From NCBI RefSeq assembly GCF_036227605.1, contig NZ_CP109487.1, forward strand, positions 8,605,001-8,669,000: DNA of 64,000 nucleotides, in the 5' to 3' direction. Under the pieces are notes generated by a model. The model saw only the letters and a list, made by a program, of their open reading frames with translations, ran no database searches and was not told the origin of the DNA. Source of the stretch: Streptomyces sp. NBC_01439 (GTDB lineage Bacteria; Actinomycetota; Actinomycetes; Streptomycetales; Streptomycetaceae). Shown in pieces: positions 1-7,367 of the stretch. Positions within the stretch are counted from its first letter, which is position 1, and the number at the start of each line of letters is the position of its first letter. Made by a program: the position numbers and the translations under genes.

Positions 1-1069
1 TCCTGTACCCCGGGTCGGACCCCGTCTTGCCCCACAGGACCGAGCCGTCGGGCAGCGGTACGGACATCAGTCCGACGCTGAAGCAGGCCGTACCCCTGCC
101 GGGACCGGTGTTGCAGTTCGCGTCGTTGGCGTACGGCAGCGGCTTGCCGTCGATGCCCTTCGGCACCGTGAACAGCTCCGCGGCCTGGGCCGGGCGCAGC
201 AGTCGGCCGTCGAACAGGCCGGAGATGAAGCGGTCCAGGTCACCCGTGGTGGACGTCATGCTGGCGGGCAGCCCGCCCTGCACGTTGACGTCGACCAGCT
301 CGCCGTTGCCCTTCGGCTGGTAGCCGGGCAGGTAGGGCCGTGGCACGGGCGTGCTGCGGCCCGGCGCGGCGGCCCGGGTCTCCCGCATCTTCAGCGGCTT
401 CAGGATGCGGGCCGTCACCTCGTACTGGTAGGAGTGCCCGGTGATCTCCTCGATGAGCTTGCCCGCGACGCGGTAGCCGAAGGAGTTGTACTCCTGCCGC
501 GTACCGGGGTGGAAGCGCGGGCCGGGTGCCGGCCTGCCTTCCGGGCGGAGCGTCTGCCGGATCACCTCGTCGAAGGTGACGTAGTCGAGGCGCCGATCGA
601 TGTCCTCGTCCGGCGAGGTGGGCGGGGCGCCCTCGAAGTCCTGGGGCAGGCCGCTGGTGTGGTTGAGCAACTGCCGTACGCTGATCGGCTCCTCGAACCG
701 GTCCTCCGGCAGCAGCCCGGGCAGGTAGTGCTGGACGCTCCGGTCCAGGTCGACGCGGCCCTCGGCCGACAGCTGGAGCAGGATCACCGCTTCCATGGGC
801 TTGGATATGCTGCCGATCCGGAAGTGGGCGTCGGGGCTGACGCGCCGACCGGTGACGATGTCCCCGGACGCACCCCGCCAGGTCTGCCCGTTCTTGTGCA
901 CCTCGGCCACCACCCCGGCGGCACCGTCGCCCGGGCGCACGGCGATCGCCTCGCGCAGGGCGGCACGGTCCAGGGGCGCGGGGGGCCCGGCGGTGGCGGC
1001 CTGCGCGGGGGCGACGACTCCGAGCACCAGGGCGGCGGTGGTCAGGGACAGGGCCGGGAAACGGCGCAT
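1..1069 (-). CDS. Secreted serine hydrolase, DD-carboxypeptidase / class C beta-lactamase fold (3' end missing)
   Basis: This gene begins with ATG at 1067-1069 and runs off the left edge, so about 356 codons are visible. The first 25 residues form a signal peptide ending near AQA, so the enzyme is exported. The SxxK catalytic motif is SISK at residues 87-90, a tyrosine motif YNS lies near residues 194-196, and a KTG box (WGKTGS) is visible just before the edge. This is the arrangement of R61-type D-alanyl-D-alanine peptidases and class C beta-lactamases, which form an acyl-enzyme on the serine. The tyrosine motif reads YNS rather than the usual YxN. Action on cell-wall peptides is inferred; an esterase role is also possible. 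Confidence 0.85.
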   Translation of the reverse strand, partial: MRRFPALSLTTAALVLGVVAPAQAATAGPPAPLDRAALREAIAVRPGDGAAGVVAEVHKNGQTWRGASGDIVTGRRVSPDAHFRIGSISKPMEAVILLQLSAEGRVDLDRSVQHYLPGLLPEDRFEEPISVRQLLNHTSGLPQDFEGAPPTSPDEDIDRRLDYVTFDEVIRQTLRPEGRPAPGPRFHPGTRQEYNSFGYRVAGKLIEEITGHSYQYEVTARILKPLKMRETRAAAPGRSTPVPRPYLPGYQPKGNGELVDVNVQGGLPASMTSTTGDLDRFISGLFDGRLLRPAQAAELFTVPKGIDGKPLPYANDANCNTGPGRGTACFSVGLMSVPLPDGSVLWGKTGSDPGYR

Positions 1070-1224
1070 GGGGGGTAACTCCACTCGGAAGGTAATGATC
1101 ATGTCCCGGCGAGTATGTCCGCCGGCCCGTCCGTGTTCGACGGGGATCGCCCCTACGCCGACCCTGAAGCGACCCTGACCCCGCATCAGGGACGCCCGCG
1201 GAGCCCGGACCAGCTCCCGCCCGC

Positions 1225-2079
1225 TCACGGCGCGCCCTCCCCGGCCCGGGCCAGCGCCAGTACGCCCGCACAGATCAGGGTGATGCCCAGCAGCTGGGGG
1301 AGCAGCCACCAGCCCGACCGCAGGTGCTCCTCGTACAGCACCACCCCCAGCGCGATGCTGATGCTCGCGTCGCCGAGGGTCAGCGCGGGCTGCGACGCGA
1401 CCAGCGGGCCGCCCTGCATGGCGTGTTCCAGCAGGAGCAGGGCACAGATGCCGGTCGCCCCGAAGGCGTACGTCTCCCAGGTCGTCAGGAAGGCGACGAA
1501 ACCGTCGTCGTCGAGGACGTGCACCGCGGACTTCATCAGTGCGGCGGTGAGCGCGTAGCAGACGGCGGTGGCCGCACCGAGACAGCCGGCCCTGGCCCGG
1601 CCGGGCGGCAGGCGCAGTCCGGCCACGGCCAGGGCGGCCACGACGACCGCGCACGCCGCCAGGGCCACCACCCAGCGCTCGGGCGGCACGTCGGTCCGGT
1701 TGCCCATGGGCGAGGCGGCCACGAGCGCGACCCCGAGCCCCGCCACCACCCCCGCCACGGCCAGCCACAGCGCCCGCGGCAGCCGCTGCCGCGTCATCAG
1801 CGAGGCGATCAGCAGCGCGAGCGGCAGCTCCAGCACGAACAGCGGCTGTACGAGGGCCAGCGCGCCGGTGGCCAGCGCCAGGGCCTGCCCCGCCCCGGCC
1901 GCGATCACGGCCAGGATGCCGCCGATCCACAACGGACGCCGCAGCAGATCGAGGACCAGGCCGGGGCGGAAGCCGTCGCTCTGCGGCACGGTGAGCGCGG
2001 CGCGCCGCTGGAGCACCGTGGCGAGCGCATTGCTGAAGGCCGCGAACAGCGCGAAGAGGACCGGCAGGACGACGCCCAT
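1225..2079 (-). CDS. EamA/DMT-family membrane transporter
   Basis: The 284-residue product is almost entirely hydrophobic, with about nine to ten membrane segments, starting MGVVLPVLFALFAAFSNA and ending in a short charged tail. The ATG at 2077-2079 is chosen because an AGGA box lies about 7 nt upstream and the first membrane helix starts at once; longer reading frames add an unlikely arginine-rich leader. Length and topology fit the drug/metabolite transporter superfamily (DMT, EamA-like). The substrate cannot be read from the sequence. The gene is monocistronic and lies 155 bp upstream of the serine hydrolase on the same strand. Confidence 0.8.
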   Translation of the reverse strand: MGVVLPVLFALFAAFSNALATVLQRRAALTVPQSDGFRPGLVLDLLRRPLWIGGILAVIAAGAGQALALATGALALVQPLFVLELPLALLIASLMTRQRLPRALWLAVAGVVAGLGVALVAASPMGNRTDVPPERWVVALAACAVVVAALAVAGLRLPPGRARAGCLGAATAVCYALTAALMKSAVHVLDDDGFVAFLTTWETYAFGATGICALLLLEHAMQGGPLVASQPALTLGDASISIALGVVLYEEHLRSGWWLLPQLLGITLICAGVLALARAGEGAP

Positions 2080-2363
2080 GCGCCGATCCTCACGGCGTCC
2101 GCCGCCCCTCCGCGTCACGACACCGGGCCACGGCCGTCCGACCCCGCGCATTCCCCCGTCCGGACCTGCCCGGCAGGACCAGGGCCGGTTCCTTCGGATC
2201 ACCAGCAGGGCTGGAGGGGCGACCTTCAAGGTCTGTAAGCTCGCTCGATTCTGATGGTGCGCCCGTGAGGGGCCGAACGCGGATCCCGGCGGCCGGCAGA
2301 CGCCGGAGAACGGGAGCGGACCACGGGCTGCGAAGCGCTCAAGTAGGCAATCGGAGAAACGAC

Positions 2364-2852
2364 ATGGATCTGCTCCTGGCACCGCCGACCGCCGCCGGGC
2401 CCGTACGCCTCGGAAGTCCGTACGGGAAGGCCGTGGCCGCGGTCCGGCCCTGGGGCGAGCCGCGGGTGGTCGGCCCCACCTCGCGGAGGGCGCGTCGGCT
2501 GATGGGCGACTTCGACGGGGTCGGCTACACGGTCTTCTTCGATGCGGTCGACCGTGTGACGGCCGTGGAACTGTGGTGGCCCGGAGAGGGTCGGCAGTGC
2601 ACCACGCGGGTCCTGCTGGACGGGCACGACGTCTTCACCACCCCGGCCGACACCGTCCTCGCGGAGCTGCGCGAGCGTGGGTGGACCGTGGACGACGAGG
2701 ACCCGGGGAACGTCTTCGTGCCGGGCGTCTCGCTGGGTTTCACCCGCCAGACCTCCCAGGAAGTACCGCGCGACGGGCAGGGCCTGCCCGTCTCCTTCAC
2801 CTCGGTCCTCGTCGCAGGCATGGGCTACTACGACTTCCGCTGCGGGCAGTAG
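2364..2852 (+). CDS. Hypothetical protein, 162 aa
   Basis: I do not recognise a named family. The start is ATG at 2364 with a GGAGAAA ribosome-binding site 4-7 nt upstream. The protein is soluble, with no signal peptide or membrane segment. It alternates glycine-rich turns with short beta-strand-like stretches (for example VGYTVFFDAVDRV and TRVLLDGHDVF), which suggests a small beta-rich fold. It converges on the ATP-grasp pair that ends at 2893, so it is not in their operon. GC-rich third positions throughout support it being a real gene. Confidence 0.7.
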   Translation: MDLLLAPPTAAGPVRLGSPYGKAVAAVRPWGEPRVVGPTSRRARRLMGDFDGVGYTVFFDAVDRVTAVELWWPGEGRQCTTRVLLDGHDVFTTPADTVLAELRERGWTVDDEDPGNVFVPGVSLGFTRQTSQEVPRDGQGLPVSFTSVLVAGMGYYDFRCGQ

Positions 2853-2892
2853 AGAAGACGCGTGGCACGCGGCCGGCAGTCTTCCGTGCGGG

Positions 2893-3714
2893 TCAGGCGA
2901 GATCCGAACGTCTCCCCCGGTGGCGCCCCGCGGCCCGGCGCAGGGCCAGCGCCGCGAGGGCCTCCGGGGCTCCGGCCTGGCCGCGGATGCCGGGGAAGGC
3001 GTTGATGTCCACGATCAGTGGTGTTCCGCCGCCGGTGTCGATGACGTCCACGCCGTAGACGTCCAGCGCGAACACCGCGCCCACCTCGCGCACCAGATCG
3101 GCCCAGCCGGAGGGCAGTTCCGCCAGGGGCAGGGGACGGGTGGGGCCACGGCCGCCGGGGGAGAGCTCGGACCGGCGCAGGGCCGAGAAGACCTGGTCCC
3201 CGATGGCCCACAGCTTGTGGTCCCAGCCGCTGTTGGGCGCGTACTCCTGCACCACGACCGGCTCGTGCGGCCACTCCCGCGCCAACTCCCGCAGGCGTGC
3301 CGCGTCGTCGACGCGGGCCACCAGGTCGCCCCGGCGGCTGTACCGGCTCTTGACCACCACGGGGGCGTCCGGTCGGGCCCCGGCCGCCCACGTCCCGAGG
3401 GAGTCGTGCGTACGGGTCGCGGCGAACGGGAGCCCGGCCCGCAGGGCGAGCTCGGCCATCGCCGTACGGTCCTGGCACAGCGCGGTGGCCGAGACGGAGT
3501 TCACCACGGCCGCTCCCCGCCGTTCCAGGTCGCGCGCGAGACCCAGCGCGTGCGGCGTCCGCGACTTCAGCAGGTACACCTCGGCGAGCGGCAGCGGCAC
3601 GTCCTCGAGGGCGGCCGGATCGAGGGCTTCGACCTCGTGTTCCGGGGCCAGCAGGGCCGTGGTGTCCGCCAGCAGCGGATGCCCGGGTTCCGGGGTGATC
3701 AGGCCGATCTTCAC
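2893..3714 (-). CDS. ATP-grasp ligase, RimK-like (second of a coupled pair)
   Basis: This 273-residue protein has an N-terminal Rossmann-like half (KIGLITPEPGHP), the ATP-grasp lysine strand VVVKSRYS, a hinge VVQEYAPNSGWDHK, and a metal-binding end LIVDINAFPG in which the acidic residue and Asn coordinate Mg. Enzymes of this family join a carboxylate to an amine through an acyl-phosphate. It starts with GTG at 3712-3714, which overlaps the stop of the upstream ATP-grasp gene as GTGA, so the two are translationally coupled. The substrate is unknown. A role in tailoring a peptide or forming a small amide is an inference from the family only. Confidence 0.8.
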   Translation of the reverse strand: MKIGLITPEPGHPLLADTTALLAPEHEVEALDPAALEDVPLPLAEVYLLKSRTPHALGLARDLERRGAAVVNSVSATALCQDRTAMAELALRAGLPFAATRTHDSLGTWAAGARPDAPVVVKSRYSRRGDLVARVDDAARLRELAREWPHEPVVVQEYAPNSGWDHKLWAIGDQVFSALRRSELSPGGRGPTRPLPLAELPSGWADLVREVGAVFALDVYGVDVIDTGGGTPLIVDINAFPGIRGQAGAPEALAALALRRAAGRHRGRRSDLA

Positions 3715-4616
3715 GCGCCGTCGCCCCCCACGGCCGAGATCTGCGCCGGGATCGACAGGGGCAGCGGGTACGGCAGCGCCACGGGCGCCGGCTGCTGCGC
3801 GCAGCCGCCCGCCCGCGCCAGTTCCAGCACCGCCCGGGCCACCCGCGCGGCCGCGTCCGGCACCTGACGGAAGCTCGGGAAGTCGTTCACGTCGACGACC
3901 ACCGGCCCGTCCGGGCCCAGCAGCACGTCCACGCCGTACAGGTCCAGCCCGTAGACCGCCCCCACCTGTGCGGCGATCGCCGCCACCTCGGCCGACAGCG
4001 GTACGCGGCGCTCCCGCACGGAGGGGTCCGGGTGCAGCGGCGAGCACCGCTCGGTCGCGAACAGCTCCCCGCCGACCGCGTACACCTTGATGTCCGTGCC
4101 CGAGTTGGGCACGTACGGCTGGGCGATGAGCAGGCCCTCGCCCGCGAGCACGGGCAGCAGCGACTCCAGCCGCTCCGGCGAGGACACCAGGTGCACGGCC
4201 CGCCCGGAGCTGCCGTCGGCGGGCTTGACGACGAGCGGGTACTCCGCGGCCGGGACCTCCCTGAGCAACTCGGGGCGGGCCACGGCGTACGTCGGCGGCA
4301 GCGGGAGCCCCCGGCCGCGCCCGAGGGCGGCGGCCAGCGCTTTGTCCCGTACGCCCCGGATCGACCGGGCGTCGTTGACGGTGGTCGTACCGGCCGCGGC
4401 GGCCGCCTCGAGCAGCGTCAGACCCGGGCCGCCCGAGACCGTCTTGAGGACCCACGCGTCGTGGGCACCCGCGTCCACCACCTCGGTCATGCGCAGGAGC
4501 GAGCCGCCGGGCCGTACGACGTCCACCCGGTGCCCCCACGCGGTCAGCTGCCGGATCACCTCGTTCGGCATGCCGTCGTGGCGGTAGTGCTCCTCCACCA
4601 GGAAGCAGAGCCTCAT
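3711..4616 (-). CDS. ATP-grasp ligase, RimK-like (first of a coupled pair)
   Basis: This 301-residue protein is a clear paralogue of the gene it precedes. It shares the lysine strand (YPLVVKPADGSSGR), the PNSGTDIK hinge, the DLYGVDV strand and the VVDVNDFPSF metal site. A proline- and alanine-rich tail of about 35 residues follows the fold and is absent from its partner. It starts with ATG at 4614-4616 and is the promoter-proximal gene of a two-gene operon that overlaps by 4 bp. Two different ATP-grasp enzymes made in equal amounts suggests two consecutive or alternative ligations, but no substrate gene is evident next to them. Confidence 0.8.
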   Translation of the reverse strand: MRLCFLVEEHYRHDGMPNEVIRQLTAWGHRVDVVRPGGSLLRMTEVVDAGAHDAWVLKTVSGGPGLTLLEAAAAAGTTTVNDARSIRGVRDKALAAALGRGRGLPLPPTYAVARPELLREVPAAEYPLVVKPADGSSGRAVHLVSSPERLESLLPVLAGEGLLIAQPYVPNSGTDIKVYAVGGELFATERCSPLHPDPSVRERRVPLSAEVAAIAAQVGAVYGLDLYGVDVLLGPDGPVVVDVNDFPSFRQVPDAAARVARAVLELARAGGCAQQPAPVALPYPLPLSIPAQISAVGGDGA

Positions 4617-4761
4617 GGACCTTCCCCATATTCCCCGGACGTCCGCCGATACGTCCGGCGAGTCATGACGTCACAGGATGTCATGGACCGCAATGTGATG
4701 ATCGGTCCGGCTGTGGGCTTCCTTGTTACGCTCCCGCTTCGGCAAGGGGGAGGGACAGGGC

Positions 4762-6177
4762 ATGGGCGATCGGTGGACCGGGCTGCTGCACGGGCTCGTA
4801 GCGAACACGGCCGCACCGGCGGATGTGCTGGTGCGCCTGCTCGGCCACGAAGACGAGTGGGTGCGACGGGCGGTTGCGCGGCGCGCCGTGCTGCCGCAGG
4901 AGGTGGTCGAGGCCGTTCTGGTCCACCCGGACCGCCACGTACGGATCGCCTTCGCCGAGAACGGCAACGCCGCACCCGAACAGCGCGCCCGGCTGGTCGA
5001 AGACCCGAGCCCGGGGGTCCACCTCGCGCTCGCGGTCGGCCCCCTGACCTACCGGCAGCAGGTGGCCCCCCTGCCCGACTGGGCCTACGAGCGGCTGCTG
5101 AACCATCCCAGGGACCTGGTGCGCCGGGAACTGGTCGAGTGGGGCGGGACGCCCGCCCGCGTCCTGGCGGGGCTTGCGGACCACGTGGATCCGATGTTCC
5201 GTCGGGCTGCCTGTCGAGGTGCCTGGCGGGAGCTCCCGGACGCCGCACGGCAGCGTCTCCTCCACGACGACGACCACGAAGTGCGGCGGGAGGCCGCCGA
5301 ACAGGTCTGCCACGAGGACGAGGAACGGACTACTTGGCTGGTCGGGGAACTGGGCGACGACTGGCGGGCGACGGACGTCCTGCGGAACGGCCGGCTCAGC
5401 CGGGAGCTCGCCGAACGCGTGGTCGTCGAGGGGGAACGGCTCCCGGCGATCGCCGGTAACCCGAGCCTTGCGCCCGACCTGGTGGCGCGCCTCGCCGACG
5501 ACCCCGACCCGTGGGTCCGGCTGGCGGTCTCCGCACGCCCCGAGCTCAGTGAGGCCGAGCGCGCCGCCATCGACTACACCGTGGACCCCGAGGCCCGGCT
5601 GGGCACGCTCGACTGGGTGTGGGGGCGGCGCGAGGACGCCGAGTTCCTGCGCCGGTGCGCCCGGTCCGCGCACACCTGGCTGCGCCGCAGCGCCGCGGTC
5701 TGTCCCGGCCTGCCGGCCGATGCCGTCGAACTGCTTGCGGGGGACGAGGACTTCGCCGTACGCCTGCTGCTCGCCGAGTTCCACCCGGAACCGCCCCCCG
5801 AGCTGCTCCTCGACCTCTATCTGAACGGCACCCACCGCGCCGTACTCATGCTCGTCGCCCGGCCGGGCTTCCCCGCCGCCGGGCTCGCCGCCCGCTTCGG
5901 CGCCTCGCCCGATCCGGAACGCCGGCGGCTGGCCCTGCGCGATCCCGGTCTGGAACCGGAACTCCTCGACCGTCTCAGCCGGGACCCCGATACGCGTAAA
6001 GCTGCCGCCCGGCACCCCCGGCTCCCAGTGGCCCGGATCCGCGAACTGCTCGCCGATCCGGACACCGAGGCCGCCGCGGCCGCCAACCCCGCGCTGCCGC
6101 CTGAGGACATGCGCCGGTTGCTGGACCGGGCGGGCGTGCCGGAAATCCCGGTGAATGATCGGACAATCGACTGCTAG
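4762..6177 (+). CDS. Leucine-rich-variant (LRV) helical repeat protein, 471 aa
   Basis: The whole protein is built of about 24-residue helical repeats of the type 'DPsPxVRxAvAxrpdLpxexxxxLa', typical of the LRV/HEAT-like solenoid (PF01816 family). Examples are LLGHEDEWVRRAVARRAVLP near residue 25 and LADDPDPWVRLAVSARPEL near residue 240. Such solenoids are protein-binding scaffolds; no catalytic motif is visible. The cysteines that accompany the founding Azotobacter LRV protein are not apparent at the N-terminus. The ATG at 4762 is preceded by a GGGAGG box. Its TAG stop is also the first half of a -10-like element for the next gene. Confidence 0.8.
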   Translation: MGDRWTGLLHGLVANTAAPADVLVRLLGHEDEWVRRAVARRAVLPQEVVEAVLVHPDRHVRIAFAENGNAAPEQRARLVEDPSPGVHLALAVGPLTYRQQVAPLPDWAYERLLNHPRDLVRRELVEWGGTPARVLAGLADHVDPMFRRAACRGAWRELPDAARQRLLHDDDHEVRREAAEQVCHEDEERTTWLVGELGDDWRATDVLRNGRLSRELAERVVVEGERLPAIAGNPSLAPDLVARLADDPDPWVRLAVSARPELSEAERAAIDYTVDPEARLGTLDWVWGRREDAEFLRRCARSAHTWLRRSAAVCPGLPADAVELLAGDEDFAVRLLLAEFHPEPPPELLLDLYLNGTHRAVLMLVARPGFPAAGLAARFGASPDPERRRLALRDPGLEPELLDRLSRDPDTRKAAARHPRLPVARIRELLADPDTEAAAAANPALPPEDMRRLLDRAGVPEIPVNDRTIDC

Positions 6178-6186
6178 GTTGATCAC
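6175..6186 (+). promoter_or_regulatory. -10 element for a leaderless DUF7873 mRNA
   Basis: TAGGTT at 6175-6180 matches the actinobacterial -10 consensus TANNNT and ends 6 nt before the GTG start at 6187. There is no ribosome-binding site in between. This spacing is the usual signature of leaderless transcripts in Streptomyces. No convincing -35 hexamer is visible 17-18 nt upstream, so this is a motif-based inference. The element overlaps the stop codon of the LRV gene. Confidence 0.5.
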
Positions 6187-6918
6187 GTGCCGAAGCTGAA
6201 TCAGATCATCGCAGTGGAAAAGGGCGTCAAGTCCAAGTCCCTCCAGGAGCTCACCCAGGCTCACCACGACGTCCAGAAGCCCGCCCTGCTGGCCGGAATC
6301 TCCCGGACCTACCAGCCCAAGGACGAGGAGGGCGAGCAGCTGCCGCCCGAGTCCACCCGGGTGCAGGTCAAGGCCGAGGACGTGCTGCGGGCGACGGCGG
6401 GAACCCTGACGCGGCTGTTCGACGTAACGGCGACCAAGGACTGGGCCAACCGCACCGCGGCCGCCGACGTCGTCGTGGACGGGACGGTCCTGCTGGCTCA
6501 AGTGCCCGTGCCGTACCTGCTCTTCCTGGAGAAGCAGCTCACCGACATGCACACCTTCGTGCGGAAGCTGCCGGTACTGGACGCCTCCGAATCCTGGAAC
6601 CTGGACCCGTCCACGGACTCTTGGAAGACGGACGCGGTGCGCACCATTCGCACCAAGAAGGTGCCGCGCAACCACGTGAAGGCCGAGGCCACCGAGAAGC
6701 ACCCGGCCCAGGTCGAGGTGTACTACGAGGACGTGCCGGTCGGGTACTGGACGACCGTGAAGTTCTCCGGTGCGCTGCCCGCCCGGCGGGTCAACGAGCT
6801 GATCGACCGCGTGGAGAAGCTCCAGCAGGCCGTCAAGTTCGCCCGCGAGGAGGCCAACAGCGCCGAGGTCACCGACCAGCGGGTCGGCGACGCGGTGTTC
6901 GGCTACCTGTTCAGGTAG
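6187..6918 (+). CDS. DUF7873-family protein, 243 aa
   Basis: The product is soluble and highly charged, with no signal peptide or membrane helix. It starts PKLNQIIAVEKGVKSK, has a central segment rich in lysine and tyrosine (VEVYYEDVPVGYWTTVKF) and ends in a coiled-coil-like helix before GYLFR. I recognise it as the DUF7873 family; from memory, close relatives occur in actinobacteriophages as well as in Streptomyces. No enzymatic motif is evident. It starts with GTG without a ribosome-binding site. Its transcript would continue straight into the two tRNA-like units at 6974-7225, with no good terminator until 7271, so a role linked to those RNAs is an attractive inference but unproven. Confidence 0.8.
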   Translation: MPKLNQIIAVEKGVKSKSLQELTQAHHDVQKPALLAGISRTYQPKDEEGEQLPPESTRVQVKAEDVLRATAGTLTRLFDVTATKDWANRTAAADVVVDGTVLLAQVPVPYLLFLEKQLTDMHTFVRKLPVLDASESWNLDPSTDSWKTDAVRTIRTKKVPRNHVKAEATEKHPAQVEVYYEDVPVGYWTTVKFSGALPARRVNELIDRVEKLQQAVKFAREEANSAEVTDQRVGDAVFGYLFR

Positions 6919-6929
6919 CCCACAGAACC

Positions 6930-6951
6930 CCTCCCGTATGTCTGCGGGAGG
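6930..6951 (+). other. Hairpin directly after the DUF7873 stop codon
   Basis: CCTCCCG at 6930-6936 pairs perfectly with CGGGAGG at 6945-6951 across an 8-nt loop. It lies 12 nt after the stop codon and 23 nt before the first tRNA-like unit. There is no U-run, so it is more likely a processing or stability element than a terminator. Confidence 0.5.
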
Positions 6952-6973
6952 TGCGCGAGAGCGCAAGCTGAAA

Positions 6974-7078
6974 CTGATGTTGAAGCTGAACGAGGGTGTC
7001 AGTTGGGGGTTCGAATCCCTCCCCCGGCATTGCGAGCCGGGGTGGCCCAAGCTGGTAGAGGCGGCCCTTCAATCTCAG
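6974..7078 (+). tRNA. Circularly permuted tRNA-like gene A (3' half precedes 5' half)
   Basis: The 3' half comes first. It contains an anticodon-stem strand AGGGT (6993-6997), a T-arm GGGGG-TTCGAAT-CCCTC (7005-7021), the 3' acceptor strand CCCCGGC (7022-7028) and discriminator A. After a 6-nt spacer comes the 5' half, with acceptor strand GCCGGGG (7036-7042), TG, D-arm GCC...GGC with the GG of the D-loop (7045-7062) and anticodon-stem strand GCCCT (7064-7068). The acceptor pairs 7/7 and the anticodon stem 5/5 counting one wobble. CTGATGTTGA (6974-6983) and TCAATCTCAG (7069-7078) extend the anticodon stem. They leave a 9-nt bulge whose loop CTGAACG would give anticodon GAA; this reading is tentative. 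CCA is not encoded, and the variable region is 7 nt. Confidence 0.6.
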
Positions 7079-7124
7079 ATTATCGCTCCAGTCTCAGTAT
7101 TCGCCGCCGAACACCGGATCGACC

Positions 7125-7233
7125 GAGCGTGGACGATCATCGATGGATAGGGGTTCAAGTCCCCTCTGCGCCTCTCCTCGTGGCGCGGTAGTTCAAAGGT
7201 AGAACACGTCGATCTAAGAATGATCCGCGACTC
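7125..7233 (+). tRNA. Circularly permuted tRNA-like gene B (3' half precedes 5' half)
   Basis: The 3' half has an anticodon-stem strand CGATG (7141-7145), a T-arm AGGGG-TTCAAGT-CCCCT (7149-7165) and acceptor strand CTGCGCC (7166-7172). After 9 nt (discriminator T plus 8) the 5' half follows, with acceptor GGCGCGG (7182-7188), TA, a textbook D-arm GTTC-AAAGGTA-GAAC (7191-7205), A26 and anticodon-stem strand CGTCG (7207-7211). The acceptor pairs 7/7 with one wobble. GATCAT (7135-7140) and ATGATC (7220-7225) extend the anticodon stem around an 8-nt bulge ATCTAAGA. CGTG/CGCG and GAG/CTC extend it further. The loop could present anticodon CUA, which would read UAG, or AAG if the helix slides by two pairs. 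The variable region is short at about 3-5 nt. Confidence 0.6.
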
Positions 7234-7245
7234 TTAAACGTGCCG

Positions 7246-7301
7246 GTGTGCGCAATTGGGTGGCACACAGGAGCCCGGGAGCTGGATATGCTCCCGGGCT
7301 C
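7246..7301 (+). terminator. Terminator-like hairpins after the tRNA-like pair
   Basis: A first hairpin pairs GTGTGC (7246-7251) with GCACAC (7263-7268). A second pairs GAGCCCGGGAG (7271-7281) with CTCCCGGGCTC (7291-7301), an 11-bp perfect stem with a 9-nt loop. No U-run follows, as is common in Streptomyces. It is the first strong stop signal downstream of the DUF7873 gene and so marks the likely end of its transcript. Confidence 0.65.
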
Positions 7302-7318
7302 CGTCACGTTCCGGCCCG

Positions 7319-7367
7319 CGTTCCGGTCTGACCGTTCCGGTCAGACCGGAACGGTCAGACCGGAACG
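7319..7367 (-). terminator. Perfect 22-bp stem-loop ending the sigma/anti-sigma operon
   Basis: Bases 7319-7340 are the exact reverse complement of 7346-7367, with a 5-nt loop TCAGA. The arms are themselves built of repeated CCGGTCTGAC / GGTCAGACCGG units. The stem covers the last three codons and the stop of the anti-sigma gene. It could block transcription from both sides, since the tRNA-like locus converges on it. Confidence 0.75.

Noticed and set aside
4726..7050. 774-codon open frame on the minus strand
   Set aside because: It is antisense to the LRV and DUF7873 genes. The sequence is Arg/Gly/Val-rich without any domain; long antisense frames are usual at this GC content.
6952..7250. 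Three ordinary linear tRNAs in this locus
   Set aside because: T-arms and D-arms are present, but in linear order the acceptor strands do not pair (for example GCCGGGG against CTGCGCC) and the units would be about 138 nt long. Only the permuted order gives matching acceptors.
6187..7301. A prophage or phage remnant around the DUF7873 gene
   Set aside because: DUF7873 relatives do occur in phages to my recollection, but no integrase, attachment repeat or structural gene is visible nearby.
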